Shown here: positions 21,283 through 30,346 of the stretch, piece after piece | Layout: the number at the start of each line of letters is the position of its first letter | How positions within the stretch are numbered: the first letter of the stretch is position 1 | Assembly (NCBI RefSeq): GCF_001653235.2 | Contig: NC_035790.1 | Location: forward strand, 992,001-1,056,000 | Length of the DNA: 64,000 nt | Origin: Pochonia chlamydosporia 170 | Taxonomy: Eukaryota > Ascomycota > Sordariomycetes > Hypocreales > Clavicipitaceae | Reading direction: 5' to 3' | Made by a program: the position numbers and the translations under genes | Notes under the pieces: generated by a model | Told to the model about the DNA's origin: nothing | The model's input: the letters and a program-made list of their open reading frames with translations, nothing else | Databases searched by the model: none

Positions 21283-24032
21283 ATGGTGAAAACCTACCTC
21301 ATTTACTCCCTTTTTGCAGGGCTCCCGGCCCATGTCGCTGGAGCCAACGTAAAGCTATCCCAACCCGACTGTAGTCGAGACCCGCTCGGCAGCACCTCTG
21401 TCTGCGATACCTCTCTGAGCCCGGACCAGCGCGTTGCAAAGTTCATCAGCCGGTTCACCCTTCAGCAAAAGGTCGACAATCTGTTCTACCGAGCTCCAGG
21501 TGTTTCGAATCTAGGCCTTCCTGCGCACAGGTGGGGTTGCGAAGCCCTTCACGGCGTGGCTGGTGGTGAAGTTTTCTTCGAAGGTCGCAATGCAAACTTT
21601 TCCTCGGCAACTAGTTTTCCCATGCCAATTCTCACGGGAGCAGCCTTCGATGATGATCTCGTCCACCGCGTTGCGAGCGTTATTGGCAAGGAGGGCCGAG
21701 CTTTTGCCAATAGCGGACATTCTGGCTTCGACTTCTGGGCCCCTAACATCAACCCATTTAGAGATCCAAGATGGGGAAGAGGCATGGAGACACCCGGAGA
21801 AGATGCTTTCCGCGTTCAGAACTACGCATACAGCCTTATTACCGGTCTTCAGGGAGGTGTCAACCCCAAGGAGATGCAGGCTCTTGCCGCCTGTAAGCAT
21901 TATGGTGTTTACGACGTTGAAGGTGGTCGATTCGGAAATAACATAAACCCCACGCCACAAGATCTCTCCGACTATTACATGCCTCCTTTTAAGACTTGCG
22001 CCCGAGACGCTAGGGCTAGCGGGGTTATGTGTTCATACAGCAGCGTTAACGGTGTCCCATCTTGCGCCAGCCAGTACTTACTTCAGACATTGCTCCGAGA
22101 ACATTGGGGATGGTCTGAACCTCACCAGTGGGTCGTCTCAGATTGTGGCGCCATCGAAAACGTCGCCACCAGTCATGGCTATGTCAAGGGTGGTGCCAAC
22201 GCAGCAGGTGTATCTCTCAATGCTGGAACGGATCTTATGTGCGACGACTTTTATACATACCTCAAAAGCGCTGTCGACGATGGCGTTACTACCGAGCGGA
22301 CGATTGACAAGTCACTTGCGCGGCTCTATCACTCTTTGCTGCGGGTCGGGTACTTTAACAAACAGTCGCAGTACGCGAGGCTTGGCTGGTCAGATGTCAA
22401 TACTGCTGAAGCTCAGTCACTTGCCCATGAAGCTGCATGGAAGGGCATGACATTGCTCAAAAACGACGGCACCTTACCCTTGCCAAAGAAAGTTGCTAAT
22501 GTCGCCGTCATTGGCCCGTGGGCTGATGCTACTAAAGCTATGCAATCGATTTATGCCGGCCCTGCTCCCTACTTGGTTAGCCCTCTAATGGGTATGCAGA
22601 AAGAATGGAAGAACGTTCGGTTCGCTCATGGCGCCGATATGTACAGCAGCAACACTGGCGGATTTGATGAGGCGATTAAGCTTGCTAAGTCGTCCGACTA
22701 CATCATATACTGTGGTGGTTTTGATTCAAAAGTTGAGATTGAGGACCGCGATAGGGGTGATCTTAACTGGCCCGGCGTGCAGCTGGATCTCATATCTCGA
22801 CTGTCTGCCCTTGGCAAGCCATTGATCGTTGTCCAGTTCGGCGGTGGCCAACTCGACGATTCTACTCTCTTGTCCAATCCCAAGGTCAATGCAATTGTCT
22901 GGGCCGGCTACCCCGGACAGGAGGGTGGCAATGCGCTTCGAGATGTGCTGGATGGAACGAAGTCTATTGCGGGCAGACTCCCCGTCACGCAGTACCCCAA
23001 CGACTACGTGAAGCAACGTAACAAGCTCGATCCTGTGCTGCGGCCACATAAAGAAACTCCCGGGATAACGTACAAATGGTTTGACAAGCCGGTCTTGCCG
23101 TTTGGATACGGGAAGCATTACACCTCATTCGGATTTTCCTGGAAGTCTCGTCCAAAGGCCACTTACACTATCTCTAATCTCATAAAAGCTCCGTCTGGTC
23201 TAGCCCTTGAGAAGGCTCCTTTTGCGACCGTGTCCATTGACGTGACGAATACTGGCAAAGTCATGTCCGATTATGTTGGCATGCTATTCCTGTCTACCCA
23301 AAACGCCGGCCCAAAGCCATACCCATTGAAGAGTCTTGTGGCATATGGCCGCCTACACGATATTAACGCCGGCCAGGCCAAGGCCCTTACCCTGACTATC
23401 CCGCTAGGACAACTTGCGCGCGCAGACGAGAATGGCAACATGGTTATCTACCCTGGTGACTACGAGCTTCGTCTGGATCTGCCGGAGCTACAAAGTGGTG
23501 TTAACAACTTTGCTCCACTAAGATTTCGCCTCACTGGCGGGCCAGCGACGATCGAGACGGTGCCCAGACCGCCTTCAAACCCAGTTGCGTTATCCTACCA
23601 GGGTTGTTACCAAGATAACATTCAGTCCCGGCTACTCTCCCACAAGCTCCCTGACCTACGCTCCACGAACACGCCGCAGGNCAGGAATGCGCCAACCGAT
23701 GTTATGAAGCCAGTTACGCTTTCGCCGGCGTCGAATATGGAAGGTAAGTCCGCTGTGCTTCTCCAAGTGCTGCCAGGCAACAGGCTAACGCTGATGTGCG
23801 TCATTAGACAATGTTTTTGCGGAGATTTTACAACTGGACACGTAGCTGTAGAAGAATCTAGGTGCAACTCCAAGTGTCCTGGGAATAATGAAGAATTTTG
23901 CGGCGGAGTTAAGTTGTAGGTCTTTTCCCGCTATACTATTAGGCATTGTGATAGTTTACAAGTTGCTAATATTATGCCAGCATCAATGTGTACAAGATCA
24001 CGCCGTCTACAACGATTCAACCTCCTTCCTGA
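21283..24032 (+). CDS. GH3 beta-xylosidase with C-terminal WSC domain (frame broken at an N)
   Basis: Three exons: 21283-23743, 23808-23915 and 23981-24032. The product is secreted (signal peptide about 1-20) and should release xylose from xylo-oligosaccharides. GH3 marks are clear: the N-terminal barrel with HRWGCEALHG, the RDPRWGRGMETPGEDAF block, the nucleophile Asp287 in WVVSDCGA, the C-terminal sandwich, and a fibronectin-like domain. From about residue 768 a WSC carbohydrate-binding domain begins (LSYQGCYQDN...) and continues as ECANRCYEASYAFAGVEYG, QCFCG and NNEEFCGG across two introns. The frame is interrupted at 23681, where an undetermined base sits between two copies of CAGG. Ignoring five bases there brings the total to 872 codons in frame. 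This looks like a contig join or sequencing gap and not a real mutation. Confidence 0.85.
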
Positions 24033-24307
24033 TCTGGCTAGGCTATTACTAATATGTTTGCTGTGGGGTCAGACATAGGTCTCGTCTAATCTTCAACTCT
24101 ATTCATTCCCTTGTGGCAAACAAGAGAGAGGTTAGAGATTAAGACTGTTAGCTATTTTACTGCTAGCTATCTGCTATTACGCTCTCAATACAAAACTTCT
24201 GTTCTCTACTCTACTTTTTAAGATAATTTAATAAAAGAGGCAAGAAGGGGCCGCAATTGTTAAGCTCTGCTGCTTGCAGGATTCGGCGGATAATTCCTTT
24301 GAGAGAA

Positions 24308-25009
24308 TTAGAAAGGGCCATCCCAACCAAGACAACGTTTATCAGGTTTTCTATAGATAAAATTCCAATTGCCTGCTGAAAACACCTGACCAACAAGAAA
24401 CGTATTACCATGCGAATCCTTACGCAAGCAGGCTTTAGCAAGATCTTCAGCAGCACTATTAAGCTGTTCCTTAGTAATAGATATGTCATAGTTATTCTGC
24501 GTAGAGAAGAGCGTGTTAGTTTAACTGCCTTTTTTTTCTCTCGTTTTTATAGCGTACCACGCATAATATCTAATAGTATTATAAGAGCTAATAGACTTAT
24601 CTTTCTGGTTAATAAATAGTGTCTAGCGCTATGGAAACTTACATCGTTGCAAGCATACTGTCCTGGTCCCTCAAAGCATTCCACTAGTGCGCATTGTTTT
24701 GCCTTAATAATTGCTGAACGTGGAATTGCAGGGCCGATCCATTCTGATGGCTTCCATTTGTACGGGCCAGGGCCACAAATGACATTATTCCTGACGTAGG
24801 GAACTGCTGCTCGCGTGTCAAGACTGTTGGTTTACATTGAATTCAGCGGCGACTTCAGCTTGGAAGGGCGAGGCTGCGGCCTGTCAAGATTCAAGTTGTA
24901 TCCAAGTCAGTCCAAACGATTCCTGTCTCTTCGAGTAAAAAAGAACATAGCAGGACTTGCCTGGGCTGCCAGAAGAGGCAAGAGAACTAAGCAATTGAGT
25001 CGGCAACAT
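24308..25009 (-). pseudogene. Broken second copy of the small secreted protein gene
   Basis: This minus-strand copy of the 13267-14044 gene keeps the GC donor (CAG|GCAAGT), the other splice sites and an intact last exon ending ...WNFIYRKPDKRC then a short new C-terminus. It has two +1 insertions. One is in the signal-peptide exon (49 nt in place of 48). The other is in exon 2, where the copy-1 stretch AACATAACCCAC has gained a base, and a stop follows within the next few codons. No alternative donor I tried restores a frame. Cysteine positions in the conserved part are kept, so the loss may be fairly recent. Sequencing error is an alternative for either indel. Confidence 0.7.
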
Positions 25010-25098
25010 GGTTTGATGTTGCGTCTGGTGTTAGGGGATTTACACTTGGCGTGTTTAAACGGGAGAATGCAGTAGCAGTACTGGTGTTTTGTTTCGGG

Positions 25099-25139
25099 AC
25101 TGTGACTGTGACTGTGACTGTGACTGTGACTGTGACTGT
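25099..25139. repeat. (GTGACT)n hexamer repeat
   Basis: Six to seven perfect tandem GTGACT units lie about 90 bp upstream of the pseudogene start, at the same place as the GTGGTT/GTGATT array of copy 1. Confidence 0.9.
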
Positions 25140-25232
25140 TTGGCTTGTGGCATCAAAGACGGGAAAGAGAAAGAAAAAGAGTCGCAGTAATATACCTACT
25201 TTTAGTACATGATTATTAGTGAATTACAGGCT

Positions 25233-25272
25233 TAATGCATGTGTTGCAGTCGGTGAATCCGTTTTCTGATGA
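25233..25272 (+). repeat. Left inverted repeat of the 3.8-kb segment
   Basis: Starts TAATGCATGTGTTGCAGTCG and is the reverse complement, with about five mismatches, of 29006-29045. Confidence 0.75.
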
Positions 25273-25566
25273 CTGAGAATCGGTTTTTGGATGTGCAAAA
25301 CACCCTCTCCAGATGTACTCGCCGGGATTGGGTGGAGGTACCGCCCCGAGTACACGATACATGCAGGGGTGCGAATGAAATCAGAAAACTAAATCCTGCA
25401 GGGTATTGTTACCCGTGAAGTAGAATAAGCAAAGAAATAAATACAAAAAGCGACCGACAGATTTTATGGCACCGACAAGTTATCCTGCGTATGAATCATC
25501 CGCGCTACGTAGCGCACTTGGTTGAAACTCTAAACTCTGTCTGGCCAACGCTGTACGGTTGCAACA

Positions 25567-26022
25567 ATGACCCTTAATCTCGATACAGCTCAAGTCAAAG
25601 CGTATCAAAGAAGACTTTCAGAAGTAGGAACCCTAGAGCCTAAACCACTCGACGTCAATAAACTTTGAAGTGTCGAGGAGCGTGATAATGCGCGGCGACC
25701 TCTGCCACCTAATATCTCCGATAACCACAAAATAGATGTAGTCCGTACAGAGGGAAAGTGGAAAAGTTCCTGCCACACTCTGGGCATAGAGGACTGGAAA
25801 AATAAGGCTCAAACGATTTCTTATGAGAACAGAGGCCTTACAGAAGCTTTCCTCCTGTATCTCATGAGAACATCCAGGCAACGAAAGGGAAAGCAGATTG
25901 ATGCAGAAAGCACCATCCGGGTGTATTCAAGAAAGCTAAATGGTTTGGTCAAAATGTCTGTGAACCCGACGGCTTTTAAAGCTCACGCTGCTCGAGATCA
26001 CGGCAAAAGCTTTCGGTCGTGA
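25567..26022 (+). pseudogene. Tyrosine-recombinase-like N-terminal fragment
   Basis: From the ATG at 25567 one frame runs 152 codons to a stop at 26022, with a single internal TGA at 25666 (CTT TGA AGT). A CGA-to-TGA change there would be a RIP-type C-to-T transition. The product is Lys/Arg-rich. It contains a helical block (GLTEAFLLYLMRTSR then STIRVYSRKLNGL) resembling the SAM-like N-terminal domain of fungal tyrosine recombinases such as DUF3435/crypton-type proteins. The catalytic C-terminal domain is absent. The family call is by pattern only and is tentative. It lies inside the segment bounded by inverted repeats. Confidence 0.4.
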
Positions 26023-27035
26023 AAACCTGGGACTCCAAATTCCCTTACATGGTAGAGCGCAGCAGGGAATGTTCGGCTTAGGGGAAAAGGCAGTGGTCGT
26101 ATGGAATGCCGCGTGCAACTGGAAATAATTTACTTAGTATGTCTATTGCTCTGGCAATATGTTTAACGCCACCATCATCCTCCAACCAACCGCCGGTGTC
26201 CAGGGGACAACTTGGACCCTTTTCCAGCTCGGATTTGTCCCCCGTCTATTGCGGCGGCTTGAACACACTGTCACCACAAAAGCATAGTTGCGGGAGCCAA
26301 GTGGACATGACTCGGCAACCCAGACAATTTCCCGAACGCAAAAATGACGGCTTGGCGGTAGCTCTTCTGGTTACTTCGCAGGGCTGGCTGCCATTCCAAT
26401 GGGCACATCTGCTTGACAACTAAATGCAGAGGTGTTGCTTTTTAAACGCTGAAGGCACAGCTTCACTAGTCCTAACATAGCCGTTAGGGCCAACCTCAGC
26501 ACTTGTTATGCTAGATCGTTACCGCCAGCTATGCCGAACACCAGATTCCGTATATGTAACTTTGCGAGAACAAACATTCCTCGTACTGGGATATGCAGAG
26601 CTCCCTGTAGCAGTAAAAGTCAGACGTAGAGAGATACCTCCTAATGATGAGTTTTACAGCCACGCTCGGCCATCATCGTCCAATATAGAGAAATTTAGGG
26701 GAGACATGCAGCTAGAAACTCGTCAGTGTACAGGTACTCGACATTCCGTAAAATATGGCTGGTTGAATAAATTGGTGTGGAACCAGTGCGGTTGTAAATT
26801 TTGAGAAATGACAGACTGTGTTTGGAAATCTGCTTGCGCAAGCCGCCATGTTGTCTCAGCTGAATCACCGTCCCGTGTTGGCTGGATCGCCACTTTGTCA
26901 AAGCGCTTCGACAGGGGAAGGAGGCCATCCTCTATATTAATCATATTGCAGCCAGACTACGCGGACTTCCGATACCTCCTCTCCACCTTTCATCATGAAA
27001 GATGTACTGTGGCAATCCGACTGGCCCCTCTCAAC
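26023..27035. other. Intergenic region upstream of the SAT4-type gene
   Basis: I see no gene here. Short frames at 26106-26423 and 26508-26804 (+) have no recognisable features. The last few hundred bases are the presumed promoter. Confidence 0.4.
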
Positions 27036-28590
27036 ATGTCAGATACCAGCAATTTCACTACCCTGTTACCTCCGCCAAAAGGTTACCTTGTCGACTTAAA
27101 TCATCCACAGCGCCAAGGGATTCCACAGGCATACTGGGCTTACGGCGTTGGCACGGTCTGCAGCGTGCTATTTCTAGCTCAACGCGGGTATACGAAGCTC
27201 GTTATTGTAGGCAAGTCTCAGCTGGACGATGGTAGGTGCACCAGATCTTCTCGCCTTTAACCTTTGCTAAGACTTTGCGATAGTATTTCTACTGATTGCT
27301 TGGGTGGGTACATACCAAACAAATTGTATAAGTGGACCTCCAGAGAGAGATGATTCTAATAGCTGCAACTAGGTATCCTGTCAAGTTGGTCTTGTACTAG
27401 CTGTCTGTAAGTCTAAGCCAGTACTACATAAAGACTAAAGCCTACTGGCACATAGTAACATGACTCTCACAGATATGTTCTCCCAAGGCGCTTGTGGCAT
27501 TCACGGTTGGGAATTGTCACTGGAAAATTATAGCTTTCATTTATTGGTACGCACACAACGACAACGCAATCAGATCCATTGTGAGCGCATGAACCAACTA
27601 GGGCTAGCTTATGTATATCCTAACACCGCCCTACTTTCTGGGTTGCGGATGCGGCAAAATATCACTTCTGATATTCTATCTAAGGCTTTCGCCTGAAACG
27701 TGGTTTAAGTGGTTAGGCTACTTTTCTCTCTTTATTATCTCAGGCTATACAATTAGCTTAATCTTTTCCACCATCTTTGCCTGCAGCTCTATCTCGATGA
27801 GCTGGAAGTTTAACAGCACGGTAACAGGAAAGTGTATAAGCATACCTGCATTATACATCTTTTTTGCTGCATTAAATATTATCTCTGATGTAATGTTATT
27901 CTGCCTTCCGCTCCCAGTTATTTACAAGGTGCAGATTCACTGGACGCAGAAGTTGGGTCTATTATTTATCTTTTTCCTTGGGTCGTTGTAAGTACTAACC
28001 AGCCGCACCCTGATTGCTTACTTCCGCATGAAATGGATAGTCCAACTTAATCACCTGCTTTTAGCACACTTATTACGTCTGTAATTCGTATTGTTATTCT
28101 TCCAACATTTCTTCGTAGCAAAGACCCGACTTGGGATATTACATGGGTTGTTATTTGGGCGTAGGTTAGCCCCCTGCTAAACTAGTTCTGTGCCCCCAAG
28201 GCTAATCAAGTTTGGTTGCGTTCTAGCATGGCTGAGGCAAATCTCTTGGTCATCTGCGCATCCCTTCCTACAATTCATAAATTTGTTACTTACGTAGCTC
28301 CAAGACTGGTGAGCTCGTATGTACAAAGCGCAGATGCCGTGCGGGATAATGTCGAACTCAACGATATAGAGACGATCGGCAGGAGAGGAAAAGTAGGAAG
28401 GCATCAGTGCAGAACCGATTGGGCGGAATGCAGTTGCATTCGTGTCCAAACTGTCATCGAGAACAGTCATGACGTCCACGACAGACACAGAGACGGGAAT
28501 TCTGAGTCCCTGCGATCAGGCACTAGCCATCAAGGTTGTGAAAGTAAAAGTTTGGAGCAGGACGGAAGCAGCAGAGTTGAGTTATTATGA
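27036..28590 (+). CDS. SAT4-family rhodopsin-fold membrane protein
   Basis: Seven exons (27036-27231, 27284-27303, 27373-27406, 27473-27546, 27608-27987, 28065-28160, 28227-28590) encode 387 aa; introns are 52-77 nt. Features of the fungal rhodopsin-domain (SAT4, PF20684) family are present. The N-terminus has a PPPKGYLVDLNHPQ motif, then seven membrane helices, DDVFLLIAW after helix 2, GKISLLIFYLRLSP after helix 4, LYIFFAALNIISDVMLFCLP, and EANLLVICASLPT in the last helix. The function of these proteins is mostly unknown; some sit in secondary-metabolite clusters. The soluble tail after about residue 300 may carry an indel, because the family-like stretch IKVVKVKV is in another frame near 28530. 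Exon 2 is only 20 nt. Confidence 0.7.
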
Positions 28591-29005
28591 AATTAATAAT
28601 AGATTAAGTTGGCGATACTAGGGCTATCCAGTTAGAACAGTTCAGCCTTGTTCATTGGTAGGACTGTAAATTCCAGGTTTCATTGTAAAAGGCTTATTAT
28701 GACTTGACGAGACAAGAGGCTACTGCATCATGTCATTTAATCCTTGATACCTAGTATTTCTTTAACTAATGACGAGAGTACTTCCATATATTGGTCTGAG
28801 GTGTTGTTGCAGAACTCCACGCTATGTACGCAACTACCAACCGGTTTCTTATCCTCACCCGTCGTCTATTCTGAATACAGGACTAGCTCGAAGCAGGACG
28901 AGGTACTTATATGTTGGATGAAGAGTGAGACTTCAAGGCCGGTGGTGGGGTCGCTGACGTAGGTTGAGGTTCAGCTCACAGCCTGACATGATTCGTGGTT
29001 GGAGC

Positions 29006-29045
29006 GAATGAGAAAACGGAAACGCCGACTGCAACACATGGATTA
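29006..29045 (-). repeat. Right inverted repeat of the 3.8-kb segment
   Basis: Reverse complement of 25233-25272 with about five mismatches in 38 bp. Repeat B begins immediately beyond it. Confidence 0.75.
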
Positions 29046-29345
29046 CAACTTGACCCGTCTGTTGCCTCCAGAATAATAAATTGAAACTTGATACCGCCCC
29101 AGCTAATTAGAACCGTCAATGCTCGCAACATTTATCAAGGCATACTACAAGATAGACATGGATACAGTTAGCCTGACGCTTTTGCTATTGTTCAGCGTCC
29201 AACGTGAATAGCGCAAACAAAAGGTTAGCTGTCACAATACAATGTGCACAAGACAAGACCCCTGTCAGGTTTAATATTAGCTATTGTTTGCAAAGGAGCT
29301 TGGGCCTGTCATGTTATATAAATTACATCTCAAGTTCAAGTTTAA
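29045..29345. repeat. Dispersed repeat B, copy 2
   Basis: Aligns with 14250-14560 in the same orientation. Transitions (C/T, G/A) are frequent among the differences. Confidence 0.7.
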
Positions 29346-29571
29346 CAGCGCTATAACTGTAACTAATTGCCCACCAAAGTTTGCTATAGTGCAGTACCAG
29401 ACTGCTAGCTAATGTACTTGCCAGATAATGATACTATACTACAGCATTAATACAAACTGTATTAGTACTGTACTCCACGCTGCTGTGTTATTATTATTGC
29501 TGGGCGGAATTGAACCCGACTTTGAATGTCGGCCGACGGCGTTACACATCCAAGAACCTAGGTCGCTGTTA

Positions 29572-29765
29572 ATGTCGTTTTGTTCCTTTGCACTCTCCTT
29601 GTTATTTTTCTTCTCTCTCTTCTCTCTTGTATTAATTATTACTTGGACTTGGATGGAACAGTTATGCTTGCATGTAACAGGCGATATATAATGACAAATT
29701 TTCAAGTGTAATAAATAGTACCCAGTGCCGCCCTGGAATTAATGTTCCGTCAGTCAAGGCTAGGC
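29572..29765. repeat. Dispersed repeat A, copy 2
   Basis: Aligns with 12878-13060 in the same orientation. Where copy 1 reads GTATCAATCAA, this copy reads GTATTAATTAT. CATGCTCGCGTGTGAC becomes TATGCTTGCATGTAAC. The run of C-to-T and G-to-A changes is RIP-like. Confidence 0.7.
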
Positions 29766-30346
29766 CTTTGGCTCTGGCAACCTTGACCCCCTGCATCCTC
29801 CACAAATGGCGAAAGAATGTGATTGCCTCCGAAATAACCCCTCCTCTCTCACTGTTGGATACAGCAAGGATTTGTGATTCGCATTCTTTGGCCACGAAAT
29901 TTCTGAAGCCCAGGAAGTTGACGCGATGCATTATAGGTACTGTAGAACAGCTCACTGATGTGTCAACTCGCTAACGGCAGTCTGCTCCTTCCAGCCTAAA
30001 AGCCAGAAAACTACTTGCTAAACTTCACGATGGCTGGCCGACCCCTGGCATCGCTAGTGGTTGCAGAGTTACCCTCAAGTAATAGGCAATCCTCCCAAAG
30101 ATATCATTTGACGATACCGCGGTATACTTTTGTTCTTGTGACCGTTTGTATCTCATTAATAATGATTCATGGCACCTCGTCCCGAGAGCTTGCGCCTTCC
30201 TTCACGAAAAGAAACAGACCCGCTAATAATCAGTAACACAACTCATGCTGGGCTATCTGGGAAAGGCACATGTTTTATTTGATCTACATATTAATACGCA
30301 GGCAACAAGTATTTCGCATCCTGAACCTTTACGTACAAAGGAAAGG

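Larger units (their letters stand above)
25233..29045. mobile_element. Putative 3.8-kb insertion bounded by imperfect inverted repeats
   Basis: The left end 25233-25272 and the right end 29006-29045 are inverted repeats. Over about 38 bp they match at about 33 positions, with the shared core CATGTGTTGCAGTCGG and TCCGTTTTCT. In copy 1 the secreted-protein upstream region runs directly into repeat B. Here the two are separated by exactly this segment. It contains a recombinase-like remnant (25567-26022) and the SAT4-type gene (27036-28590). No clear target-site duplication is visible. I see no transposase, so whether this is an element or a rearrangement is open. Confidence 0.4.
28591..30346. 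other. AT-rich intergenic region with repeat remnants
   Basis: The region holds the right inverted repeat (29006-29045), repeat B copy 2 (29045-29345) and repeat A copy 2 (29572-29765). The order B then A is the reverse of that around copy 1, as if a further tandem unit had begun here and been lost. A 30027-30236 open frame (+) has one hydrophobic stretch but no family I know. Confidence 0.5.

Noticed and set aside
29490..29560. tRNA-like segment on the minus strand (GGGTTCAATTCC-like box)
   Set aside because: The T-arm stem does not pair well and no acceptor or D-arm can be folded around it; at most a decayed tRNA-derived fragment.
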